A stretch of DNA of 7,458 nucleotides from an uncultured Bacteroides sp. (GTDB lineage Bacteria; Bacteroidota; Bacteroidia; Bacteroidales; Bacteroidaceae), in NCBI GenBank assembly GCA_900557355.1, contig USSR01000342.1:1-7458 (forward strand), given 5' to 3'. This document shows, in pieces, positions 1-7,126 of the stretch. The stretch's first letter is position 1, and each line of letters opens with the position of its first letter. The translations under genes and the position numbers were made by a program. A model generated the notes under the pieces. That model saw only the letters and a list, made by a program, of their open reading frames with translations, was not told where the DNA came from and did not search any database.

Positions 1-1156
1 CGCATGGCATTTTGGCTATTCCCTGTTGTTTCTCTTTTGTTGGTATCGGGCAAAGTATATTGGCTATATCTTTCAAATAGGCAGTCTTCATAGTACCCTC
101 TGTAACAATGCGACTAATTGCTTTTTTGAAATAAGTTGACGACATGAAATAATATAAGAATTCAACATCTATATTGGACTTTGGTACAATACCCAATATC
201 CCTTGTTTTGTACAAACTGGATATGTCGTTATTGTAATTTCCCCAATGGTAGCACCATTTGAAAATAGAATGGAACGTGTAGGCACAAGCCAAGCTGATG
301 ATTTTTGCAATCCAAGTTCTGTAATAAAGTCTTTATTTTCAGTCAAATATTTCTGTTTTAAATCATCTATCTTAACAAATGGTATCTTACCATTATCGTA
401 GAAACTGGCATTTGAAGTTGTTGGAGTTCCACCCTCACCAGCAGTTTCATACAAAGAACCGAACTTAGCAAAATCAGTGTCAAGGGAGTTTATCGCATAA
501 TCAATAATCGCAGACTTTAGTTTTTTCAAATCCTCAATGATTTTGTTTTGGGTAGCGATGCGCTCATCTATAAGTCGCAAGAGCGTGGCTATTTTCGTTT
601 GCTCTACTTTGGACGGAATGCCAATAAAGCACTCGGAAAAATTCTTTGTGCTGATGGAATAGATTTTTGTTCCTTGTGCTATTCGTCTAATCTGATTATG
701 AAATGCAGATGACGAAAAAGCATATCCTTTGAAGCCGATAACAGTTTTATTTTTATTGTCACGTCCATGAATTGTATGCAATCCACATACAATGTTTTTT
801 CCTGCAAGGTCAAAGAACTCAATAGGCTTGGCTACTTCATTCGTATCTTCCGAGGCATCTGCAAAAGCCACATCACCCTCTTTACACAATTCAAAGTTCT
901 TGGGCATATTGTCCTCTTTGATATTGGGTAAATTATCTCTTGTCAAATCAACCATAGTAGGAAGCCCAACATGAATTAGTCCATAATGTAAGTTCATTAT
1001 GGCTTTCGTTCCATATTCAAGTTGCTCCCAGCTTAAAGAATTGGTTGAATAGAAGTCCAATAGCTCGGACACTTTACATATTTCCCACTCTTCACTAAAC
1101 TCCGGGAATCTCAAATGGGGAACATTACATTTATCTTTATTGTTATTATTTGCCAT
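1..1156 (-). CDS. hsdS: Type I restriction-modification specificity subunit HsdS (3' end cut by window edge)
   Basis: This subunit chooses the DNA target of the Type I complex and is the scaffold for HsdM and HsdR. The frame is open for 385 codons and runs off the window at position 1 with no stop. Residues about 1-180 form the first target recognition domain, opening with the motif VPHLRFPEF typical of HsdS. Residues about 181-225 are the central conserved region (IPSKVEQTKIATLLRLIDER, then a helical K/E-rich stretch), which sets the spacer between half-sites. Residues about 230-371 are the second recognition domain (GEGGTPTTSNASFY...IPFVKIDDL). The second conserved region begins at PIPTKEKQQGIAKM, so probably only some tens of residues are missing. 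An in-frame ATG two codons upstream (1162) is equally possible; a TAG at 1174-1172 closes the frame above it. The gene follows hsdM after about 47 bp. The two recognition sequences cannot be read from the protein by eye. Confidence 0.95.
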   Translation of the reverse strand, partial: MANNNNKDKCNVPHLRFPEFSEEWEICKVSELLDFYSTNSLSWEQLEYGTKAIMNLHYGLIHVGLPTMVDLTRDNLPNIKEDNMPKNFELCKEGDVAFADASEDTNEVAKPIEFFDLAGKNIVCGLHTIHGRDNKNKTVIGFKGYAFSSSAFHNQIRRIAQGTKIYSISTKNFSECFIGIPSKVEQTKIATLLRLIDERIATQNKIIEDLKKLKSAIIDYAINSLDTDFAKFGSLYETAGEGGTPTTSNASFYDNGKIPFVKIDDLKQKYLTENKDFITELGLQKSSAWLVPTRSILFSNGATIGEITITTYPVCTKQGILGIVPKSNIDVEFLYYFMSSTYFKKAISRIVTEGTMKTAYLKDIANILCPIPTKEKQQGIAKMPC

Positions 1157-1167
1157 AATCATTTTAT

Positions 1168-1179
1168 TTTTCTAGAAAA
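1168..1179. repeat. 12-bp palindrome in the hsdM-hsdS gap
   Basis: TTTTCTAGAAAA is a perfect 12-bp palindrome lying 5 to 16 bp upstream of the first possible hsdS start (ATG at 1162), where a ribosome would load. The hsdM-hsdS gap is longer than the hsdR-hsdM gap. I see no -7 box of the TAnnTTTG type in it, so hsdS is probably read from the hsdR promoter. The palindrome could be an operator, or chance in A/T-rich DNA. It has no loop and so is a poor RNA hairpin. Confidence 0.3.
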
Positions 1180-1209
1180 TAACATTGAGGATTTGTTACA
1201 AACAAAATA

Positions 1210-2754
1210 TTATTGGATTAAGCCTAGCTCTTTCAAATAACCATCTATCTGTTTATCTAGTTCTGCTCGTTTTGCCTCTAATTCTTTAATTTCGGCCATG
1301 ACCGCATGGATGTCTATTTCTTCTTCCTCTTCAAAAGTATCTACATAGCGAGGTATATTCAAATTATAATCATTCTCTTTAATTTCTTGTAAAGTAGCAC
1401 AATGACTATATTTTTCTATTTCTTTTCTTTCACGATATGTATCGATAATTTTTTGAATATGTTCAGGACGTAACTTATTCTGTGTCTTTACTTTTTCAAA
1501 TTCCTTACTTGCATCTATAAAGAGGATATTGTCATCTTCTTTGCGGCATTTTTTTATTACTAAGATACAAGTGGGAATACTGGTTCCATAGAAAATATTG
1601 GCAGGCAGTCCAATAATAGCATCAATATAATTTTTCTTTTCAATTAAGAATTGGCGGATTTTTCCTTCTGCAGCTCCACGAAATAATACTCCGTGTGGTG
1701 CTACACAAGCCATTGTTCCTCCATCATTGAGATGGTAAATCATGTGAAGGATAAAAGCATAATCTGCTTTAGATCTCGGAGCTAATACTCCAGCCTTACT
1801 AAAACGGTCGTCGTTATTGAATTTATCTGCTGCAGTCCAGTCTGCAGAAAAAGGAGGATTGGCAACTACGGCGTCAAATTGTCTGTCTCCAAAAGCGTCA
1901 GCTTCTAATGTATCTCCATTTTGGATGTCAAAGTCATTGTATTTTACACCATGAAGAAGCATATTCATTCTACAAAGATTGAACGTTGTAGGATTCTTTT
2001 CTTGACCAAAAATAGAATCGGCTTTACCACTTTTAGCTGTACGAAGAAGTAGGGAACCGCTACCGCATGTCGGGTCGAACACATCTTTTAATCGTACTTT
2101 GCCTGTTATTACAATTTCAGCTAAAATCTGACTAACTTCTTGTGGAGTATAAAACTCTCCCGCTTTTTTTCCTGCTCCGGCAGCGAATTGACTTATCATG
2201 TACTCGTAAGCATCCCCTAGAATATCTATATCTCCGGCTTCTTGTAATCCAAAGTCGATACCATTTAGTGCAATCAATACATCACTAATTAACTTATTCT
2301 TGTCGTCAGCAGTCTTTCCTAGTTTGGGAGAAGCTAAATCCAGATCAGAAAATAAACCACCAAAATCATCCTCACTATCCTGTCCTATTGTAGAATCTTC
2401 TATTTTTTTGAGTGAACGTTCTAAAGACGGCAAGATATTTTCTTTCTTGCTGATTAGCTCTATGATGGTGGAGTAAAGATATTCCGGTTCTATAAAATAA
2501 CCTAGATTTTGAATACATTCTTCTTTTACATCCTGTTTTAATTCCTCATCCTTGCCATTCCATACCTCTTTGAAAGTAATATGATCTTCTTCTAATATTT
2601 CGTTGGCATAAAGTTCTATTTTTTCGGATAGATATTTGTAGAAAATAAAGCCTAAAGTGAAATACATAAAATCACTAGCAGACATATTTCCTCTTAAAGT
2701 ATTGGCGACAGTCCATAATTGACTGCGCAATTTTTGTTGTAGTTCTTCGCTCAT
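1210..2754 (-). CDS. hsdM: Type I restriction-modification DNA methyltransferase HsdM (N6-adenine)
   Basis: Transfers a methyl group from S-adenosylmethionine to the N6 of adenine in the target chosen by HsdS; two copies plus one HsdS make the modification enzyme. The 514 residues match the size of EcoR124I HsdM (about 520). The N-terminal helical domain (about 8-130; LWTVANTLRGNMSASDF, then FIFYKYLSE) is the HsdM_N type. The catalytic domain starts near GEFYTP (199-204). The SAM-binding motif I is FDPTCGSGSLL (226-236), and the catalytic motif IV is NPPF (299-302), as in gamma-class N6-adenine methyltransferases. The C-terminus (about 470-510) is rich in E and K and probably coiled-coil, suited to packing on HsdS. 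The ATG start lies 15 bp after the hsdR stop, so the two are almost certainly co-transcribed. No key residue is missing. Confidence 0.97.
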   Translation of the reverse strand: MSEELQQKLRSQLWTVANTLRGNMSASDFMYFTLGFIFYKYLSEKIELYANEILEEDHITFKEVWNGKDEELKQDVKEECIQNLGYFIEPEYLYSTIIELISKKENILPSLERSLKKIEDSTIGQDSEDDFGGLFSDLDLASPKLGKTADDKNKLISDVLIALNGIDFGLQEAGDIDILGDAYEYMISQFAAGAGKKAGEFYTPQEVSQILAEIVITGKVRLKDVFDPTCGSGSLLLRTAKSGKADSIFGQEKNPTTFNLCRMNMLLHGVKYNDFDIQNGDTLEADAFGDRQFDAVVANPPFSADWTAADKFNNDDRFSKAGVLAPRSKADYAFILHMIYHLNDGGTMACVAPHGVLFRGAAEGKIRQFLIEKKNYIDAIIGLPANIFYGTSIPTCILVIKKCRKEDDNILFIDASKEFEKVKTQNKLRPEHIQKIIDTYRERKEIEKYSHCATLQEIKENDYNLNIPRYVDTFEEEEEIDIHAVMAEIKELEAKRAELDKQIDGYLKELGLIQ

Positions 2755-2769
2755 ATATTTAATGTAATT

Positions 2770-5601
2770 TTATTCCCAGTTAAATAATTCTATTATCGAA
2801 TGTAGTTTGTCCATTATCCTTTTGAGTAGTGTACGGCGTTCTTTTAGTCCGATTCTTTTCTTTTTGACGGCCTCCTGGAGGATTTCGGGCTTTTCTTTCT
2901 GTAAAAAATCGTATTCATTTAGAAACTTAATGAGGGCTTCTTCATCAATTCCTTCTTCTTCTGCCAACTCTTGAATAGCTTTATAACGTTGTTGACTAAC
3001 ATAATTCGTCAGTCTACTTTCTAAGTCAATTGAACCATCAGATTTAGATTTGCTAAATCCATCTTTGTCATTATCCACGTTTTGACGAATAAATCCATCT
3101 ATAAGTTTGGCTTTGTTACGCATAACAGCATCTTTTATCATGGTATCTAAAATCTGCTGACGTCTTTCTTGATAATCATTGCTCGAAGGATCTAAGTCAT
3201 TGATTAGTGTTAGGATATATGCTACATTTATCACGTCACTATGAAGGAGTTCCAGACAGAAATCAATATCGTCTAGAGTTCTTTCATCTTTGCCATAAGG
3301 AGGCACATCTGTATCTCCTGTATTTTTCTTGTCATCAGGATTGGGGTTAATTACCCCGGTGGTAATATCCAAATATTTACTTCGAAAATCCATGAACTCT
3401 TGTTCTGATAAGATGAATTCTTTGTCGTCAGATTCGAAGTCTTCATAGATTTGCATTTCTGCCCGCTTTTTTATAATTTCACGGAAAGCTAATACAAAGT
3501 CTCTTTTTTCATATTCACTTTGTAATTTGTCAATACTTTGTACATCAGGATATTTTTCTTTAAATTTCAAAGATAACTCATTAAACTTTTCTTTTACAAC
3601 AGGAAAGGGCTCACGTAGAATTGTGTCTGCGGGATTATTGTTGCTAAATAATTTTATGGCAGCATCTACATTGTTTTTTAAATCACGGAAACATACAATT
3701 TTTCCGAAACGTTTCTTTTCATTTAATACACGGTTGGTTCGGCTAAAGGCTTGTAGCAATCCATGATATTCTAAGTTCTTATCAACATAAAGTGTATTTA
3801 GCTTTTTAGCGTCAAAGCCAGTAAGAAACATACCTACAACAAGAAGCAGGTCCAAAGGTTCCATATCCTTCTTTTTTTTCTTCATGCGTAGATTTATGTC
3901 ATCATAATAGGCACTAAAGTTATCTGTTGTGAAAGATGTACCAAATGTGTTGTTATAGTCATTCATAATGACTTGTAGCTCATCTGCCGTAACTTTATCA
4001 TTAGCATAGCCTTGGTTCATTCCTGTTTGTTCGTCATCTTGGCTGCTATTTGCTGCATATGTAAATACAGCCCCAATCTTAATTTTAGGATTGAGTTCTT
4101 TAAATATTTTGTAATATTGTAATAGCATGGGGACAGATTGGATTGCGAACAGCGCATTGAATTCGCCATCAACTGTTGACTTGTTGAAATTTGTAAGAAT
4201 GAATCTGGCTATCTCTTTCATGCGAGCTTCATTCATATAATCAATCCCAGATTCATCTTTACCTTTATAATATTCAACTAAGAAACCTAGCACATTTTCA
4301 TCAGCAATAGCATCTTTTATAAGATAGCGGTGAAGGCAGTCACTAAATACTTCTTTTGTGGTATGCTCTTGTTTGGCATTTTCTACAAATATAGGGGTAC
4401 CAGTGAATCCGAAAATTTGAAGATTACTGAAGAATTTGACAATATTTTTATGGCAATCACCAAAATGACTACGATGACATTCATCAAAAATCATCACAAC
4501 TTTCTGATGGCGTACTTCTTGAAGATACTTGTTATAGTAATCTTTGGTAATAGCACAATTCAACTTTTGAATAGTAGTAATTATGATTTTAGAATTACCA
4601 CTTAATCGTTTGATTAGTTCATAAGTATTATCGGTCCCATCAACAGCACCTGGTTCAAATGCTTCGTATTCTGATTGTGTCTGTGTGTCTAAATCATGAC
4701 GGTCTACAACAAACATAACTTTGTCTATACCATCAAGCTCTGAAACTAACTGGGCGGCTTTGAATGATGTTAATGTCTTTCCTGCTCCAGTAGTATGCCA
4801 TATATAACCGTTTTTATTGGAGTTCTGTACTCGTTCTAATATACGTTCTACTGCGTAGAATTGATAGGGGCGGAGTACCATCAAACATTTATCCCCTTCG
4901 TGCAATACAATATATTTGCTTATCATTTTACCCAAGTTGCATTGGTCAAAAAAGAAATAAGCAAATTTACTTAAATCGTTAAAAGGTATATTTTCGGCGT
5001 CTGTCCAATTAAAAGTAAATTTGTAGCCTCCATTAGGATTGTTGGCAAAATAGCGTGTGTTTACACCATTGGATATGACGAATAATTGTATATAATCAAA
5101 TAATCCATGAAATGAGGTTTTATGATAGCGTTGAATTTGGTTATATGCTTCTTTTAATTCAACTCCTCGTTTTTTTAATTCTATCTGAACTAATGGTAAT
5201 CCATTTATTAAGATGGTTACATCGTAGCGACATTTTTTTCTCCCTTCTACTGTAATTTGATTGGATACCTGAAATTCATTTTGGCACCATTTATTTTTAT
5301 TCAAGAATTCTACCCAAATACGTTCCCCATCTTCTGTTTCTAATGGGTATAGGTCACGCAGCTTTTTAGCTTTCTCAAAACGTGTACCTCCTTCTAAATA
5401 AATACAGATCTTTTCAAATTCTTTATTAGTGAAATGTTTTCTCTTGTGTAGGGAGAGTTCTCTTTTATTGTGTTTCTCAAGTTGCTTTTTAAAATTGGCG
5501 TACAGATTATCTTCTTCCTTGATGGAAATATATTCATAGTTCATTTCCATTAAGGTCTTTATTAATCCGCTTTCTAATACTTGTTCACTTTGAGTAACCA
5601 T
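2770..5601 (-). CDS. hsdR: Type I restriction endonuclease and DNA translocase subunit HsdR
   Basis: ATP-dependent motor and nuclease of the Type I complex: it reels in DNA from an unmodified site and cuts at a distance. Numbering from the ATG at 5601 (943 residues): the N-terminal PD-(D/E)xK nuclease has D127, E141 and K143 (RYDVTI...QIELK), followed by the Q/Y motif at 153-161, the same layout as EcoR124I. The helicase domains follow: Q-like LRPYQFYAVERI (243-254), Walker A TTGAGKT (270-276), Walker B DECH (373-376), motif III TGTP (400-403), motif V TGFDAKKL (from 594) and motif VI QAFSRTNR (617-624). The remainder is the helical C-terminal region that docks on HsdM. A TTG at 5655 extends the frame by 18 residues, but MVTQSEQVLESGLIK looks like a family N-terminus and the TTG sits inside the promoter -7 box, so I prefer ATG 5601. 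It is slightly short against EcoR124I HsdR (about 1038 residues). The frame is intact. Confidence 0.96.
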   Translation of the reverse strand: MVTQSEQVLESGLIKTLMEMNYEYISIKEEDNLYANFKKQLEKHNKRELSLHKRKHFTNKEFEKICIYLEGGTRFEKAKKLRDLYPLETEDGERIWVEFLNKNKWCQNEFQVSNQITVEGRKKCRYDVTILINGLPLVQIELKKRGVELKEAYNQIQRYHKTSFHGLFDYIQLFVISNGVNTRYFANNPNGGYKFTFNWTDAENIPFNDLSKFAYFFFDQCNLGKMISKYIVLHEGDKCLMVLRPYQFYAVERILERVQNSNKNGYIWHTTGAGKTLTSFKAAQLVSELDGIDKVMFVVDRHDLDTQTQSEYEAFEPGAVDGTDNTYELIKRLSGNSKIIITTIQKLNCAITKDYYNKYLQEVRHQKVVMIFDECHRSHFGDCHKNIVKFFSNLQIFGFTGTPIFVENAKQEHTTKEVFSDCLHRYLIKDAIADENVLGFLVEYYKGKDESGIDYMNEARMKEIARFILTNFNKSTVDGEFNALFAIQSVPMLLQYYKIFKELNPKIKIGAVFTYAANSSQDDEQTGMNQGYANDKVTADELQVIMNDYNNTFGTSFTTDNFSAYYDDINLRMKKKKKDMEPLDLLLVVGMFLTGFDAKKLNTLYVDKNLEYHGLLQAFSRTNRVLNEKKRFGKIVCFRDLKNNVDAAIKLFSNNNPADTILREPFPVVKEKFNELSLKFKEKYPDVQSIDKLQSEYEKRDFVLAFREIIKKRAEMQIYEDFESDDKEFILSEQEFMDFRSKYLDITTGVINPNPDDKKNTGDTDVPPYGKDERTLDDIDFCLELLHSDVINVAYILTLINDLDPSSNDYQERRQQILDTMIKDAVMRNKAKLIDGFIRQNVDNDKDGFSKSKSDGSIDLESRLTNYVSQQRYKAIQELAEEEGIDEEALIKFLNEYDFLQKEKPEILQEAVKKKRIGLKERRTLLKRIMDKLHSIIELFNWE

Positions 5602-5623
5602 ATGTTGTCGTATTTTTAATCCA

Positions 5624-5638
5624 TAATCTAATAGATTA
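5624..5638. repeat. 15-bp inverted repeat in the hsdR leader
   Basis: TAATCTA and TAGATTA are perfect 7-bp inverted arms around one central base. The repeat lies between the predicted -7 box (5653-5660) and the hsdR ATG (5601), just downstream of the expected transcription start. A one-base centre suits a dimeric repressor site better than an RNA hairpin. No regulator gene is visible in the window, and the arms are A/T-rich, so chance is possible. Confidence 0.4.
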
Positions 5639-5652
5639 AGGATAAAAGAGCT

Positions 5653-5660
5653 CAAAGTTA
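5653..5660 (-). promoter_or_regulatory. Bacteroidota-type -7 promoter box for hsdRMS
   Basis: On the minus strand the sequence reads TAACTTTG, an exact match to the Bacteroides -7 consensus TAnnTTTG. The expected -33 TTTG, about 19-21 bp further up (near 5680-5684), is not seen; that area is T-rich (TTTTC). Transcription would start near 5646, giving a leader of about 45 nt before the ATG at 5601. The last three bases of the box are the TTG that would otherwise be an alternative hsdR start, which argues against that start. This promoter probably drives all three hsd genes. Confidence 0.6.
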
Positions 5661-5725
5661 CAATTTTTTTAATGCAGAAAAAGAAAAGATAGTTTTAATA
5701 TCTTACTTTTCTATCAAATTATGTC

Positions 5726-5751
5726 GTAAAACATTGATTTTATCGTTTTAC
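5726..5751. repeat. Inverted repeat upstream of the hsdR promoter
   Basis: GTAAAAC (5726-5732) and GTTTTAC (5745-5751) are perfect 7-bp inverted arms around a 12-base centre. The repeat is about 65-90 bp upstream of the predicted -7 box and about 73 bp after the stop of the upstream 408-residue gene. On the minus strand it could form a weak stem, but no run of T follows, so it is a poor intrinsic terminator. An upstream regulator site is an alternative. The rest of the 5602-5823 gap holds nothing else that I can identify. Confidence 0.3.
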
Positions 5752-5823
5752 TCTTGTGTAATTTAAAACTTAATCTCTCTTTCTGGTTACTTATTTGAAG
5801 TATATGGGAAATGATTTTCTAAA

Positions 5824-7050
5824 TTAGGTTGGACGATATTTATTTATAATTTCTTCAAAAGAGGTTATAGTTTCATCTTCTAGAAATTCTTTAGCGAAAA
5901 GAAAACCGTCTATTGAATGATTGTGCTTACGTAGGTTCTGCAAATCAACAATATAATTGTTGATGTCTTCTTGGTTGAGCATAAGCTGACGATCTTTTAA
6001 GAAATCATATGATATCCCATTCTTTTGGGCTTCAATCATCTTCATATAGGCTGCTTCAAAACGATACAATTTGCGTACTCGGAGATGTACATTTTCACTA
6101 TCGACTAAATGCGCCATGTCCATAAGTTTCTTTACTTCGTATTTGTTTACTGGTTTTCCTTGCGATCGTTCATATTTCCTAATCTTACGGGCCAGTTTTT
6201 CACGTTCTGCACCTAAGCCTTCATTATATCCATTATCAATAATATTATCACGGAATTCATAAAACTCTTCAATAGATATTTCAATATAATCGAAAGGTTT
6301 ATCAGGCGTACTTATATCTTCTTTGTATATTTCCCAATTAAAAATATGCACTTTACTATGTAGTTTTTTGTAATTGTTGAATAATGCAACAACGTAATCT
6401 GCAACTAATATTACGTAGGGACAATGTGGGGTTCGAGTCCCCAATATACCTGAATCTCCTTTAATAATACCATCTTTTACTCTAAAAATAACATATCCAT
6501 AATCGCCTAGCTTTTCTTTCGAGTTTATAATTTCATTATACGAATGTATATTTTTATTTAATATATCGCGTAGGGCGAATTCGTCTTCTCCATCCATGAA
6601 TATCCCCATATAGCCAATTGCCATTCGCCAGTAGACAGATAACCAGAATAAATAAGCTATACGTGGATTAATGTCATTTTTCAAACCTTTATAATATTCT
6701 CCATATGTGGTCTCTAATACTCCGAAACGATTTTCACATTGATAGCAAAAGATGTTGTCGTAACAAAGGAGATTGGTGTTTTTCTCTAATTCTTCATCTG
6801 TAATTTCATGTCCCAAATCTTCTGCTATTTTTTCAGGTGCAACCTGGCTACCATAATATATCGCATTGTCTTCGGGATTGTTTATATGATAGAGTTCTAC
6901 TATTTCACGATCACGTTTTGTTTTTCCGTCAAATGAGAAAGTTACTGCTGTAAGTAAATTGGACACCATATGACTTCCAGTTTTATCAGCTTCCCTTATT
7001 GGGCATAGTGCACATAGACTGTCATTGCGTGGAATTATACAAGATTTCAT
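5824..7050 (-). CDS. Hypothetical protein with HNH-like zinc-binding N-terminus (408 residues)
   Basis: I do not recognise this gene as a named family. Seen directly: C13-x2-C16, then SH at 26-27 (GSHMVSNLL), then C102-x2-C105 followed by ENRFG and E113. This order (CxxC, SH, CxxC with acidic/aromatic residues after it) resembles uncharacterised HNH/treble-clef proteins with CxxC...SHIIPK...CxxCE..F. A spacer of about 75 residues between the SH and the second CxxC is long and variable-looking. Residues 130-150 are hydrophobic and aromatic (IAYLFWLSVYWRMAIGYMGIF), more likely a buried helix than a membrane span. Residues about 275-345 are charged and helical (AEREKLARKIRKYERSQGK...). No other catalytic motif is evident. 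The ATG start is preceded by A/T-rich sequence with no Shine-Dalgarno. It sits between a helicase-nuclease fragment and hsdR, so a defence role is plausible but inferred. A zinc-binding DNA-binding protein without nuclease activity is the main alternative. Confidence 0.8.
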   Translation of the reverse strand: MKSCIIPRNDSLCALCPIREADKTGSHMVSNLLTAVTFSFDGKTKRDREIVELYHINNPEDNAIYYGSQVAPEKIAEDLGHEITDEELEKNTNLLCYDNIFCYQCENRFGVLETTYGEYYKGLKNDINPRIAYLFWLSVYWRMAIGYMGIFMDGEDEFALRDILNKNIHSYNEIINSKEKLGDYGYVIFRVKDGIIKGDSGILGTRTPHCPYVILVADYVVALFNNYKKLHSKVHIFNWEIYKEDISTPDKPFDYIEISIEEFYEFRDNIIDNGYNEGLGAEREKLARKIRKYERSQGKPVNKYEVKKLMDMAHLVDSENVHLRVRKLYRFEAAYMKMIEAQKNGISYDFLKDRQLMLNQEDINNYIVDLQNLRKHNHSIDGFLFAKEFLEDETITSFEEIINKYRPT

Positions 7051-7093
7051 AATATATTATTTTTATTGTAAGAGGACTATTTACTGGAATAAT

Positions 7094-7101
7094 AAAAGAT
7101 A
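7094..7101 (-). promoter_or_regulatory. Candidate -7 box for the 408-residue gene
   Basis: The minus strand reads TATCTTTT, 7 of 8 positions of TAnnTTTG, within the 76-bp gap before the gene. Including the five preceding bases, AATTGTATCTTTT matches the hsdR promoter's AATTGTAACTTTG at 11 of 13 positions. No TTTG is seen at the -33 distance. The gap shows no terminator hairpin, so read-through from the upstream gene is an alternative. Confidence 0.3.
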
Positions 7102-7126
7102 CAATTGAATACTTATTAAACTTCCA

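Noticed and set aside
174..974. Short plus-strand open frames at 174-401 and 792-974
   Set aside because: They lie antisense to hsdS, which has a long frame with clear family motifs; the peptides have no recognisable features.
3527..4605. Plus-strand open frames at 3527-3766 and 4330-4605
   Set aside because: Antisense to the conserved helicase region of hsdR; explained as shadows of that gene.
5602..5655. N-terminal extension of HsdR from TTG at 5655
   Set aside because: The TTG lies inside the predicted -7 promoter box, and the family-like N-terminus begins at ATG 5601.
6071..6262. Plus-strand open frame of 63 codons
   Set aside because: Antisense to the 408-residue gene, with no start signal or recognisable motif.
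6427..6443. tRNA T-arm look-alike on the plus strand: TGGGG, loop TTCGAGT, CCCCA, matching the T-arm consensus
   Set aside because: No matching acceptor strand or D and anticodon arms are found at the right distance upstream, and the stretch codes for ILGTRTPHC inside the intact 408-residue gene. Chance match, though a homology search against tRNA 3' ends would settle whether it is an attachment-site relic.
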